From Gordonia zhaorongruii (GTDB lineage Bacteria > Actinomycetota > Actinomycetes > Mycobacteriales > Mycobacteriaceae): a stretch of 64,000 bases of DNA. Below the pieces are notes generated by a model. That model was not told the origin of the DNA. It did no database searches and saw only the letters and a list, made by a program, of their open reading frames with translations. A program made the position numbers and the translations under genes. Positions 52,291-62,241 of the stretch are shown here, one piece after another. The stretch covers positions 2,326,463-2,390,462 of the forward strand of contig NZ_CP041763.1 in the NCBI RefSeq assembly GCF_007559005.1. The letters are read 5' to 3'. How positions within the stretch are numbered: the first letter of the stretch is position 1; the number at the start of each line of letters is the position of its first letter.

Positions 52291-52983
52291 TCAGGGCTGA
52301 ACGCCGCGCTTCTTCAGCCAGGCGTGCGGGTTGATCGGGGTGCCGGCGGAGTTCTGGACCTCGTAGTGCAGGTGAGGACCGGTGGAATTGCCTCGATTGC
52401 CGACGGTGCCGATCTTCTCGCCCGCGTTCACCTTCTCGCCGGCGTGTACGAAGATCTGCTCGACGTGACCGAAGACGGCGGTGGTGCCGTCGTCCTGGCG
52501 GACCCGAATCCACTGTCCGTAGCCCGAGGCCGGACCGGCTTCGAGAACCTTGCCGTCGGTCACGGCGTACACCGGGGTGCCGGTGTTGTTGGCGATGTCG
52601 ATGCCGTCGTGGTTCGTACCCCACCGCGCGCCGTAGGTCGAGGTGACCGTGCCGTTGACCGGTTTGACGGCGTGTCCCTGACCGAGATCGGTCTGCGGCA
52701 GCAGGTCGCGGAGTGCGGTGTCGAGTTCCGGCGGCAGGTTCTTCGGCATCTCGACGCCTTGCGGGAGCGCCAGCGGCGCCGTGGGCTTGGCTGCGGCCTC
52801 GCTGGCGGTGGCGGTGGCCAGACCGATCGCCCCGGCGAAGGCTGCGACGGCGCCGATGCGCGCAGGCATCGCGGTCCGGCGCGACGTGGCCACCCGGTGG
52901 CGGCCCGCCTCCCGAGTCTGGGAGGTGATGCCGAGGTCGGCGAGGGTCACGGTGTTGTCAGCAGTCGTGCGGTGTAAAGACAA
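52291..52983 (-). CDS. Secreted M23 (LytM) family metallopeptidase
   Basis: The start is uncertain. TTG 52983 has a GGA site upstream and gives 230 residues, while GTG 52950 and ATG 52869 are in-frame alternatives. A signal-like helix ends near ATASEAAAKP. The M23 domain shows HDGIDIANNTG (zinc His/Asp), then GHVEQIFVHAGEKVNAGEKI and TGPHLHYEV (second zinc His pair). It should cut peptidoglycan cross-bridges outside the membrane. The region ahead of it holds a small palindrome at 53010-53022. Confidence 0.88.
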   Translation of the reverse strand: MSLHRTTADNTVTLADLGITSQTREAGRHRVATSRRTAMPARIGAVAAFAGAIGLATATASEAAAKPTAPLALPQGVEMPKNLPPELDTALRDLLPQTDLGQGHAVKPVNGTVTSTYGARWGTNHDGIDIANNTGTPVYAVTDGKVLEAGPASGYGQWIRVRQDDGTTAVFGHVEQIFVHAGEKVNAGEKIGTVGNRGNSTGPHLHYEVQNSAGTPINPHAWLKKRGVQP

Positions 52984-53312
52984 AGTCTGTTCCGTTCGGA
53001 GATTGATAACGTTTCGGAAACGGTAAGGACACGGCGACGCTACTAGATGCACGGCGGCCGACGCCAAGTGAAGCGCGAAACGAGTTACGCCGATCACACA
53101 GGAGGGCGGTCGAAACCCCGCCGGATCACGTGCCGCATCGTCCACCCGTCCGCGACCCGCGTTGACGAGCCGGCCTGCGGAACGGCGAATCGACGGTGAC
53201 TTCTCACAGGTCAGGCCCCACGAACCTGGTGACGACGAACGGGCTCACACCGATCACGTGCCGCCATGGCGACGCCGCACCGGTCCTGCGGAACGCAGTC
53301 AGCACCGTCCTG
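52984..53312. other. Intergenic region upstream of the M23 gene
   Basis: About 330 bases without a gene. It contains the palindrome at 53010-53022 and is otherwise unremarkable; no riboswitch fold was recognised. Confidence 0.4.
53010..53022. promoter_or_regulatory. Palindrome CGTTTCGGAAACG upstream of the M23 gene
   Basis: Perfect 6-bp arms surround one central G, 27 bases upstream of the TTG start. It could be a regulator site near the promoter or a 5'-leader hairpin. Confidence 0.4.
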
Positions 53313-53621
53313 CTACTCGTCGGCGAAGAGCGCCGCCAGCTTAGGCACCGATTCCATGCCGTAGGTGGCCACTCCGACCGGCACGCGGCCGTCGGTGGCT
53401 GTCAGTACCGCGGCCGCGTCGGACGGCCCGAACGCCCCGCACAGCTCCAGCGACTGAGCGCCGTCTGCGACGAGGTCGACCGCCGCGACGACGGCCGTTG
53501 CACGGTCCGGCACCGCGACGAAGGTGGTGCGGAGTCCACCGTGCTCGATGACCGCGCGTTGCTGTGCAGGGTCCTCGGTGCCGGCGCCGAGGTAGATGAA
53601 GCCCCATTGATTGAAAGCCAT
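53313..53621 (-). CDS. DUF6506 family protein
   Basis: ATG 53621 with AAGGA upstream gives 102 residues: MAFNQWGFIYLGAGTEDPAQ, then SLELCGAFGPSDAAAVL and a C-terminal VGVATYGMESVPKL. This is the DUF6506 pattern of small cytosolic proteins with unknown function. The length fits. It lies alone between the M23 peptidase and the tRNA gene. Confidence 0.8.
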   Translation of the reverse strand: MAFNQWGFIYLGAGTEDPAQQRAVIEHGGLRTTFVAVPDRATAVVAAVDLVADGAQSLELCGAFGPSDAAAVLTATDGRVPVGVATYGMESVPKLAALFADE

Positions 53622-53955
53622 GCTGATGTCCTTGCTCAGAGGCGTCCTGCCGGACGGCGGGCCGGAATGCGACGCCATTGGAAACTCTGACAGCCCCATT
53701 GTGTGTCAGGAGTACTTGCTCTGCACTGCTCCCGCACGTGCAGCTCCCGTGCCTCCACCCCAACCAGGATGTTCCGGACGGCCTGGCCCCCTGCGCTCGG
53801 ACCAAGAGGTCTTGAGGTCGGGTGTTCGAGGGTGTCGACGTAGCGGCTGGTGCTGTCGATTCTGACGTCGACGCCTCAACTGTGCTCAGGACGAGAACAA
53901 GGCCCGAACCGAAGCCAACGATTCCGTCGGCAAGGATTCGAGCCTTGTGCGTGGG
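53622..53955. other. Gap with nothing recognised
   Basis: About 330 bases between the DUF6506 start and the tRNA gene. I see no gene with protein character, repeat or terminator. It probably carries the promoter of the DUF6506 gene. Confidence 0.3.
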
Positions 53956-54028
53956 TGGAGCTAAGGGGACTCGAACCCCTGACCCCCACACTGCCAGTGT
54001 GGTGCGCTACCAGCTGCGCCATAGCCCC
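53956..54028 (-). tRNA. tRNA-Ala (anticodon GGC)
   Basis: The 73-base minus-strand sequence folds as a cloverleaf. The acceptor arms GGGGCTA and TAGCTCC pair with G3-U70, the alanine identity element. The anticodon arm is CACAC-TGGCAGT-type with anticodon GGC. The T loop has GGTTCGAGTCC. The discriminator base is A and CCA is not encoded. Confidence 0.96.
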
Positions 54029-54150
54029 GTGTTCACTTGTTCGCAGCCAGCAGTTACCTGTGCTGAGTGCGCTCGCTAAGTTACCGTACCGCCGACGCGA
54101 CGGCCAAATCGGGTGGCGACCGCGAGGCCCTGCACCGGGACCCGCGACAG

Positions 54151-54882
54151 CTAGGACTTCGGCGGATTCGCGATCAGTTCGTCGAGCCATCCGGTGCCAT
54201 CCAGAATACCGTCGACGACGGTGCTGGCCGACATGACGGTCGGGGTCGATACCTCGCCGCCGGTCGAGTTGCTCAGCTGATCACGCGACGCGTCGGCCAT
54301 CGTGCGGGCGTCCTCGACGGCCGCGCCGTCTGCGATGCACTTCTGCGACTGCGGACCGGCCCCCGCTGCGGCCGCGAGCTTCGCGATCTCGGCGTTCGAC
54401 GGGTCGCCCTCCGCCTTCTCGAACAACTGCGAGTGCAGATTCCAGAATGCGTCGCGGCCGTCGCTGCGTGCGACGCACAGGATGGCGCCCGCGCCACGCG
54501 ACGAGAAGTCACCGGACTCCGACTCGCCGTCCAGGAAGTTCAGCATGTGATAGCGAACGCGCACCTTCCCTTCGTCGACCTTCGCCATGATCGCCTGCCC
54601 CGACTGCTCCTCGAATTCCTTGCAGTGCGGGCACGCGAAGTCCTCGAAGACGTCGATCGTCTCGGGAGCGGTGCGCTCACCGACGATGAAGGAGGCGTTC
54701 TCGGCCAGCACCTTGTCGTCGACCGGCGGATAGTCCTTGGACGACGACTGCCAGATGAACCCGCCGATGATCAACGCCGCGACCACGAGCAGACCGAGTC
54801 CGATCAGCACGTACGACGACGTGTTCGACGCCGCCTGCGGCTCGTACTTCGGGTTCGTGCGGTTGCTGCTGCTCTTGCTCAC
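54151..54882 (-). CDS. Membrane-anchored DsbA-like thioredoxin-fold protein
   Basis: GTG 54882 gives 243 residues. A short basic N-terminus precedes a membrane helix (VLIGLGLLVVAALIIGGFIW), and the rest is extracytoplasmic. The thioredoxin fold carries the active site FEDFACPHCKEFEE, a CPHC as in DsbA-type oxidases, and GGEVSTPTVM with the cis-Pro. Mycobacterial counterparts assist disulphide formation in exported proteins. It is 102 bases from the phosphoglucomutase end on the same strand, so cotranscription is possible. Confidence 0.9.
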   Translation of the reverse strand: MSKSSSNRTNPKYEPQAASNTSSYVLIGLGLLVVAALIIGGFIWQSSSKDYPPVDDKVLAENASFIVGERTAPETIDVFEDFACPHCKEFEEQSGQAIMAKVDEGKVRVRYHMLNFLDGESESGDFSSRGAGAILCVARSDGRDAFWNLHSQLFEKAEGDPSNAEIAKLAAAAGAGPQSQKCIADGAAVEDARTMADASRDQLSNSTGGEVSTPTVMSASTVVDGILDGTGWLDELIANPPKS

Positions 54883-54984
54883 GGGCTCGACTGTATCTGG
54901 AAGGCGGGGAATCGGCTGGTGCGTGAAGGGTCGGCGGCGTGGGCGACGCGTCGGCGAGAGGTGATTTCGATACGTCGTCGACAC

Positions 54985-56628
<1,644 letters not shown>

Positions 56629-56735
56629 GACGACGATTCTGCCACCCGCATCGCAATCGGGCATTCGTCGCCGATCAACGGTTATCCTCGGTGACGATCT
56701 GCGAAGGCCGCGGAACCGAACGCGAACGGAAGTCC

Positions 56736-57413
56736 ATGTTCACGGCACTGTCCCCCTCCGCCATCCTGCCCGTACCCGAGTTGAACGTGCTCGTACTACC
56801 GGGAGGAACGGACTTCAGCTACCGGCCGTTCTCGCCTTTTCAGCCGTCGGCACTGCGCATGTACCCGTTCACCGCGTCCATCGCAGCGAGGTTCGGGCCG
56901 CGCGTTCGCGTGCACCAGACCGGCTACCGGGTACGCGGCTGGAACTGCGGACAAGCCAGCCCCATGCCGTACGCACGGCACGCGCTCACCCGGTTGACCA
57001 GGGATCACCCGGACATCCCGGTCGCCATCGTCGGCCATTCCATGGGCGGTCGGATCGCCGCGCTCCTCGGCGCCGACGAGCGCGTCACCGACATTCTCGC
57101 GCTGGCCCCGTGGTGGCAGTTCGCCGACTGGCGCCGCATCCACGACGACGCCCGCGTGCTCGCAGTGCACGGCGACGCCGACCGGGTGACCCGTTCCCGG
57201 CGCACGGAGAAGGGAATCCGGGAACTCGTCGAGCGCGGCGTCGACGCCACCTACATCCGCGTGCCCGGCGGAGCCCACCCGATGCTCGACCATCTGGGGC
57301 TGTGGCACTCCACAGCGCTGTCGTTCATCTCCCGCGCGTTGAATTCGGCTGCGACCGCCGAGCCGACCGGAGTCGCCGACCCACTGGACACTCCCGAGAC
57401 GGTCTCGCAGTGA
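56736..57413 (+). CDS. Alpha/beta hydrolase
   Basis: ATG 56736 with GGAAGTCC upstream gives 225 residues. The fold is shown by [14 protein letters not shown], nucleophile elbow [14 protein letters not shown], the acid in VHGDADRVT and the catalytic His in [11 protein letters not shown]. It resembles dienelactone-hydrolase or KANL3-type small serine hydrolases. The substrate is unknown. Its stop overlaps the ABC ATPase start (GTGA), so it is the first gene of a three-gene operon with an ABC exporter. Confidence 0.85.
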   Translation: MFTALSPSAILPVPELNVLVLPGGTDFSYRPFSPFQPSALRMYPFTASIAARFGPRVRVHQTGYRVRGWNCGQASPMPYARHALTRLTRDHPDIPVAIVGHSMGGRIAALLGADERVTDILALAPWWQFADWRRIHDDARVLAVHGDADRVTRSRRTEKGIRELVERGVDATYIRVPGGAHPMLDHLGLWHSTALSFISRALNSAATAEPTGVADPLDTPETVSQ

Positions 57414-58258
57414 ATCCCGTTCTCGCGGCGCACGGTCTGGCCCGATCGTTCGGCGGGCACCACGCCGTCGTCCATGCGGACGTCACCCTGCATCCGGGCC
57501 GGATCACCGGACTCGTCGGACCGAACGGTGCGGGGAAGACCACTCTGCTCCTCATGCTGTCGGGGCTCCTGCAACCCGACCGCGGAGCTCTCCTGAGCAA
57601 CGGGTCCCCTGCAGACTCGGCTGCACTGCGTGCCCGAACCGGTTGGATGCCGGATGTTTTCGGCACCTGGGAGTCGCTGACACCGCGGGAGATCCTGGTC
57701 GCGTTCGGCCGACTGCACGGAGCTGACAGGACCGACGCCGACAACCGGGCCCGCGAACTCCTGGCCGAGCTGAACCTGGTCGAGTTCACCGACAGCCCGG
57801 CGTCCGGGTTGTCCCGCGGGCAGAAGCAACGGCTCGGCCTGGGTCGAGCCCTGGTGAACCGTCCGCAGATCCTGCTGCTCGACGAGCCCGCGTCCGGCAT
57901 GGATCCCCGGTCGCGCATCGAGTTGCGCGCCCACCTGCGCATGCTCGCGAACGCCGGTGCCGCGATCCTGGTCTCGTCGCACATCCTCAACGAACTCGAC
58001 GAGATGATCGACGACGTCGTCATGATGACGGGTGGCACCACCCGTGTGCCTGCACCGACCGCACCCGGTCTCCCCTGGCGCATCCGCCTCGTGGGGCAGC
58101 CGGCGGATCAGGCGAGAACCTCACGCTTCGACGACGACGCCGCGGCGTCGGCCCATCTGGCGGAGCTCGTCGCGAGCGGCACACGAGTAGCCGAGTTCAC
58201 GCGGATCACCTCGGGTCTGGAGCAGGCCTACCTCGATCTCGATGCGGACCGGACCTGA
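57410..58258 (+). CDS. ABC exporter ATP-binding protein
   Basis: GTG 57410 gives 282 residues. Walker A is GPNGAGKTTLL, the signature is LSRGQKQRLGLGRAL, Walker B is ILLLDEPASGMD and the switch His is in LVSSHILNE. The CcmA/DRA-type C-terminal extension (about 215-280) is usual for ABC-2 exporters. It is translationally coupled to the upstream hydrolase, and the permease follows after 1 base. Confidence 0.93.
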   Translation: MNPVLAAHGLARSFGGHHAVVHADVTLHPGRITGLVGPNGAGKTTLLLMLSGLLQPDRGALLSNGSPADSAALRARTGWMPDVFGTWESLTPREILVAFGRLHGADRTDADNRARELLAELNLVEFTDSPASGLSRGQKQRLGLGRALVNRPQILLLDEPASGMDPRSRIELRAHLRMLANAGAAILVSSHILNELDEMIDDVVMMTGGTTRVPAPTAPGLPWRIRLVGQPADQARTSRFDDDAAASAHLAELVASGTRVAEFTRITSGLEQAYLDLDADRT

Positions 58259-58259
58259 C

Positions 58260-59318
58260 ATGAACCTGACTGCAGTCTCCACCGTCGCCTCACTCGAGGT
58301 CCGGCAGCGGATCCGCACCGGGCGCTGGCGCCTCACCATCGTCGGCTTGTTCATCCTGATGACCCTGATCGTTCTGGGTTCGCTGTACGTCACCCTCGCG
58401 GCGAACGGGACGTACGAGGACTGGTCGCGCAACCTTCTCGACCTGATGATCGGCATGGTGCTGTTCCTCGGCCTGGTGGCCGCCCCCACCGTGAGCGCGA
58501 CGTCGATCAACGGCGACCGACGCGACGCCACGCTCGCACTCGTCCAGGCCACACCGATCACCTCGTGGGAACTCGCGCTCGGCAAGCTCGTCGGCTCGTG
58601 GGCTGCGTCTCTCACTCTCATCGTCGTCGCGCTTCCCTACCTGATCTGGGGTATCGCCGGCAGTCCCGCATCCGTCGGGTTCGGCATCCTGGCGGTGCTC
58701 GTCGTCGGGCTGCTGATGGGCTGCTACTGCGCGATCGGACTGGGATTCTCCGCTGCCACCACACGGCCGGCCGCGTCGGCGATCCTCACTCAGGCTGCGG
58801 TCCTCGGGCTGCTCATCGGCTCACCGATCGCCTTCGGTCTCAGCCTTCCGCTGACGCAGCAGACGCACCGGCTCGGCGTCGCCGTCAGCACACCGTCCGG
58901 CGCGTCCGCGGAACCGGACTGCCGCGTGGAGATCAGGGAGAAGCGCACGACGCACACCGAAGGCACGTGGTGGCTTCTCGTGGCCAACCCCGTGCTCATC
59001 GTCTCCGACACTCTCGAGGCCGGGGTCGACGACGAGTACCACGGTGATCTTCGCAGCGCGTCGGGTTTCTTCGCCCAGATGCTGTCCGACGCCCGGTCCG
59101 GACCGATGATCCGGAACGAGGACTGCTCGGACTTCGGTCCTCTCCATTGGGGAGGACCGAGCGAGCAGGAGAAGCTCCACTCAGCCCAGCACATCGGATC
59201 CAGCTGGTACGCCGGTCTCGCGGTCTCGATCATCCTGGGCACGGCAGGAATGTGGACGGCGGCCCGCCGACTCCGGGTACCGGCTGCGAGGCTCCCCAAG
59301 GGCGTGCGCGTGGCGTAG
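58260..59318 (+). CDS. ABC-2 type permease
   Basis: ATG 58260, one base after the ATPase stop, gives 352 residues. Six helices are visible (LTIVGLFILMTLIVLGSLYV, MVLFLGLVAAPTVSA, LTLIVVALPYLIWGIAG, and others). A large external region lies at about 205-300, rich in Cys/Asp/Glu. TSINGDRRDATLALVQATPI is the typical NatB/ABC-2 cytoplasmic loop that meets the ATPase. The substrate is unknown. It completes the exporter with the preceding gene. Confidence 0.9.
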   Translation: MNLTAVSTVASLEVRQRIRTGRWRLTIVGLFILMTLIVLGSLYVTLAANGTYEDWSRNLLDLMIGMVLFLGLVAAPTVSATSINGDRRDATLALVQATPITSWELALGKLVGSWAASLTLIVVALPYLIWGIAGSPASVGFGILAVLVVGLLMGCYCAIGLGFSAATTRPAASAILTQAAVLGLLIGSPIAFGLSLPLTQQTHRLGVAVSTPSGASAEPDCRVEIREKRTTHTEGTWWLLVANPVLIVSDTLEAGVDDEYHGDLRSASGFFAQMLSDARSGPMIRNEDCSDFGPLHWGGPSEQEKLHSAQHIGSSWYAGLAVSIILGTAGMWTAARRLRVPAARLPKGVRVA

Positions 59319-59348
59319 CGTCGGAACCATGTTCGATCGGCGCCTCTC

Positions 59349-59702
59349 ATGACTGTCACAACCGCTCGCGTGTACAACGATCCGAACGGCGACCGCGTGT
59401 TCGTCGACCGCCTGTGGCCACGCGGAGTGCGCAAGGACGATCCGCGGGTCGGCACGTGGCTCAAAGAGGTCGCACCGTCCAGCGAGTTGCGAAAATGGTT
59501 CCATCGGAATCCCGACCGTCATGACGATTTCGCCGCCCGCTACCGGGAGGAGATGGCCGAGGGAACCACCGCCGAGGCGCTCGACGAACTGCGCAGGCTT
59601 GCGAAGCAGGGTGACATCGAGATCGCCACGGCGGCAAAGGAACCGGAGAACAGTCACGTCCCGGTGATCGTCGACGCCATCGACCATCCGCCGAGGGCCT
59701 GA
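59349..59702 (+). CDS. DUF488 family protein (short form)
   Basis: The 117-residue protein has VFVDRLWPRGVRKDD, LRKWFHRNPDRHDDFAARY and AKEPENSHVPVI. These are the features of short, YeaO-type DUF488 proteins of about 120 residues. The function is unknown. It starts 30 bases after the permease stop, so read-through is possible, but the families are not otherwise linked. The longer DUF488 protein at 828-1382 belongs to another subgroup. Confidence 0.92.
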   Translation: MTVTTARVYNDPNGDRVFVDRLWPRGVRKDDPRVGTWLKEVAPSSELRKWFHRNPDRHDDFAARYREEMAEGTTAEALDELRRLAKQGDIEIATAAKEPENSHVPVIVDAIDHPPRA

Positions 59703-59736
59703 CGTTCGGCATCAGCGCTCTGGTTCGGCGAGATCC

Positions 59737-60318
59737 TCACACACCGACGACGACTGCCGAGCCGTCGGGATGCCGGACGGCTCCGAGCAGCGCCCCGCAC
59801 GCCTGCCGGACCTTCTCCGCATCCGGTTCGTCTCCCCCGGCCACGTTTCCGTAGACGAACGTCTCGGTGATGCGCACCAGGATCAGCGCCAGATCAGGGG
59901 TCGGCACCGGCGGGACGAGCCGCCCCGCCGACACCTCCTCGTCGAGGATTCCGATCAGTCGGTTCACGATCCGCGGTTGCACACCCGAGCTCCGCGTCGT
60001 CAGCAGGCGCAAGGCCCGCTCAGGCTCCCTGTTGAGGAAGTCGCGAATGTGCTCGGCTCGATTCGCGAGAAGCGCGAACTCCCACATCATCGAGGTGATG
60101 CGTTCGGGGCCAACACCTCTCGCGCGCCGGATCGCGGCGTCGATGGTCACTTCGGCGAGCGACCAGATCACTTCGACGAGCAGTCCGTCACGGCCGTGGA
60201 ACCGCCGGTACACCGTGCTGCGGTTGACGCCCGCAGCCGCCGCGATCTCACCCACCTCGACGCGTTCGCGCGCCACGAACCGCTCGCGAGCGAGCGCGAT
60301 CACCTGGTCGGATCCCAT
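59737..60318 (-). CDS. TetR family regulator divergent from acyl-CoA ligase
   Basis: The 193-residue protein has the N-terminal helix-turn-helix FVARERVEVGEIAAAAGVNR, then STVYRRFHGRDGLLVEV. The ligand domain is Leu/Arg-rich. ATG 60318 has GGAG upstream. A 23-bp perfect palindrome at 60347-60369 sits in the 157-base gap to the divergent ligase gene, so the expected role is control of that ligase in response to a fatty acid or acyl-CoA. The ligand assignment is inference. Confidence 0.9.
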   Translation of the reverse strand: MGSDQVIALARERFVARERVEVGEIAAAAGVNRSTVYRRFHGRDGLLVEVIWSLAEVTIDAAIRRARGVGPERITSMMWEFALLANRAEHIRDFLNREPERALRLLTTRSSGVQPRIVNRLIGILDEEVSAGRLVPPVPTPDLALILVRITETFVYGNVAGGDEPDAEKVRQACGALLGAVRHPDGSAVVVGV

Positions 60319-60346
60319 GTCGCACTCGCTCCTTCCCGCCGATCCC

Positions 60347-60369
60347 GCACCATTTCGGCGAAATGGTGC
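60347..60369. promoter_or_regulatory. Palindromic TetR operator
   Basis: GCACCATTTC and GAAATGGTGC are exact inverted 10-bp arms around GGC. The site lies 28 bases before the TetR start and 106 bases before the ligase start, so it can repress both divergent promoters. Confidence 0.8.
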
Positions 60370-60475
60370 ACGTGACTGCGTCTGATGTTGGAAACTAGCT
60401 CATGACGGCGTGAACACGCGCGCTTTTCGTCGAACACGGTCCGGCCTGCCCGGGCGAAGCCCCCAAGGAGACTTG

Positions 60476-62125
60476 ATGATTCAGTCCACCATGCAGCACG
60501 GCGACCTGACGCTGTCTACATTGCTCGAACACAGCCGGAAGACGTTCCCCGAGGCCAAGATCTCCACGTGGACCGGGGAGGGCTTCCGCGACATGTCGTT
60601 CGCCGAGATCGGCGACATGAGCGCGCGAATCGCACACGCACTGACCAAGCTCGGCGTGGAGCGCGGTGACCGCGTGGCCACCTTCATGTGGAACAACAAC
60701 GAGCACCAGGCCCTGTACGGCGGCGTCCCCTCGATGGGTGCCGTTCTGCACACTCTCAACCTGCGCCTGTCCGCGGAGCAGGCCGTGTTCATCATCAATC
60801 ACGCCGACGACAAGGTGATCTTCGTCGATGCGAGCGTCGCCCCGCTGCTCAGCCAGTACCTGACCGGCACCCCGAACGTGCAGCACGTCGTGGTCACGAA
60901 CGGTCCCGCCGACGCCGTCACCGCACCCGACGGCATCACCGTTCACCAGTTCGACGAGCTGATCGCCGATGAGCCGGCCTCCTTCGAGTGGCCCGCTCTG
61001 GACGAGAACACCGCCGCCGTCATGTGTTACACCTCGGGCACCACCGGCGATCCGAAGGGTGTCGTCTACTCGCATCGCAGCATCTACATGCACTCGATGT
61101 TCGGCACCTCGACCACCGGACTCGGCCTCGCGAACAGCGACTCCCTGCTGGCGATCGTGCCCATGTTCCACGTCATGTCGTGGGGCCTGCCCTTCGCGGC
61201 GATGATGTGCGGCGCCACCGTCCTCATGCCCGATCGCTTCCTGCAGCCCGAGCCGCTCCTCGCGATGATGGACGCAGCGAAGCCGACGATGGCCGCGGCC
61301 GTCCCGACCATCTGGCAGGGTGTCGCGGCGCAGCTCGACGCCAAGCCCCAGGACATCTCGCATCTGCGCGAGGTGGTCGTGGGCGGCGCCGCAGTCCCGG
61401 AATCGATGATCCGCAAATTCGACGACTTCGGCGCGCCCATCACCCACGCGTGGGGCATGACGGAGACCTCGCCCCTCGGATCGATCGCCCGACCGCCGTT
61501 CGGTGTCGAGGGCGACGACGCCGAGTTCGCGTACCGCGTCACGCAGGGTCGCTTCCCCGCGCCGGTCGCGGCCCGCATCATCGGCGACGACGGTCAGGAA
61601 CTGCCGTGGGACGGAGAGGCGGTCGGTGAGCTCGAGGTCTCGGGACCCTGGATCACCGGCGCCTACTACCAGCCCGACGGGAACGTGACGGACGAGTCGA
61701 AGTTCCACGACGGCTGGCTGCGCACCGGCGACGTCGTGAACATCACGCCCGACGGCTTCATGACCATCGTCGACCGTTCCAAGGACCTGATCAAGACCGG
61801 CGGCGAGTGGATCTCCTCCGTCGAACTGGAGAACATCATCGCGTCCAACCCGGCGATCGTCGAGGCCACGGTGATCGGCGTTCCGGATCAGAAGTGGGAC
61901 GAGCGGCCGTTCGTCCTCGCGGTGGTCCGCAGCGAGGATGACACCGACGTCGAAGCGCACCGGAAGTTCCTCGAGGAGCGAGTGCCTCGCTGGCAGATCC
62001 CCGAGCGCTGGTCGTTCGTGACCGAGGTGCCCAAGACCTCGGTCGGCAAGTTCGACAAGAAGCGCGTCCGGCAGCAGTACGCAGAAGGCGAGTACGCAGT
62101 CCTCGGAGATCCCATCGAGAGCTGA
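60476..62125 (+). CDS. Fatty-acid/acyl-CoA ligase (AMP-forming)
   Basis: ATG 60476, 5 bases after AAGGAG, gives 549 residues. AMP-binding motifs are present: YTSGTTGDPKGVVYSHRS, GWGMTETSP-type (HAWGMTETSPLGS), and GWLRTGDVVNITPDGFM. The C-terminal Lys is in PKTSVGKFDKKRV. The enzyme activates a carboxylic acid as acyl-AMP and transfers it to CoA. It resembles medium-chain FadD/AlkK-type ligases. It stands alone under the palindromic operator and ends before a strong hairpin. Confidence 0.95.
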   Translation: MIQSTMQHGDLTLSTLLEHSRKTFPEAKISTWTGEGFRDMSFAEIGDMSARIAHALTKLGVERGDRVATFMWNNNEHQALYGGVPSMGAVLHTLNLRLSAEQAVFIINHADDKVIFVDASVAPLLSQYLTGTPNVQHVVVTNGPADAVTAPDGITVHQFDELIADEPASFEWPALDENTAAVMCYTSGTTGDPKGVVYSHRSIYMHSMFGTSTTGLGLANSDSLLAIVPMFHVMSWGLPFAAMMCGATVLMPDRFLQPEPLLAMMDAAKPTMAAAVPTIWQGVAAQLDAKPQDISHLREVVVGGAAVPESMIRKFDDFGAPITHAWGMTETSPLGSIARPPFGVEGDDAEFAYRVTQGRFPAPVAARIIGDDGQELPWDGEAVGELEVSGPWITGAYYQPDGNVTDESKFHDGWLRTGDVVNITPDGFMTIVDRSKDLIKTGGEWISSVELENIIASNPAIVEATVIGVPDQKWDERPFVLAVVRSEDDTDVEAHRKFLEERVPRWQIPERWSFVTEVPKTSVGKFDKKRVRQQYAEGEYAVLGDPIES

Positions 62126-62149
62126 GAACCTCCCCGTCGAATCCACCCC

Positions 62150-62183
62150 GGAGACTCCCGCATCCCCTGATGCGGGAGTCTCC
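62150..62183 (+). terminator. Terminator hairpin after acyl-CoA ligase
   Basis: Perfect 15-bp arms surround the loop CCCT, beginning 24 bases after the ligase stop. Confidence 0.88.
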
Positions 62184-62241
62184 GCGTTTCACGGCATGTC
62201 CGGTCCCGGGACGGGGCGGGTCCCCGGTCTAGACTCGCTCT

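Noticed and set aside
60395..62146. Long minus-strand open frame
   Set aside because: Antisense to the acyl-CoA ligase, which carries all AMP-binding motifs.
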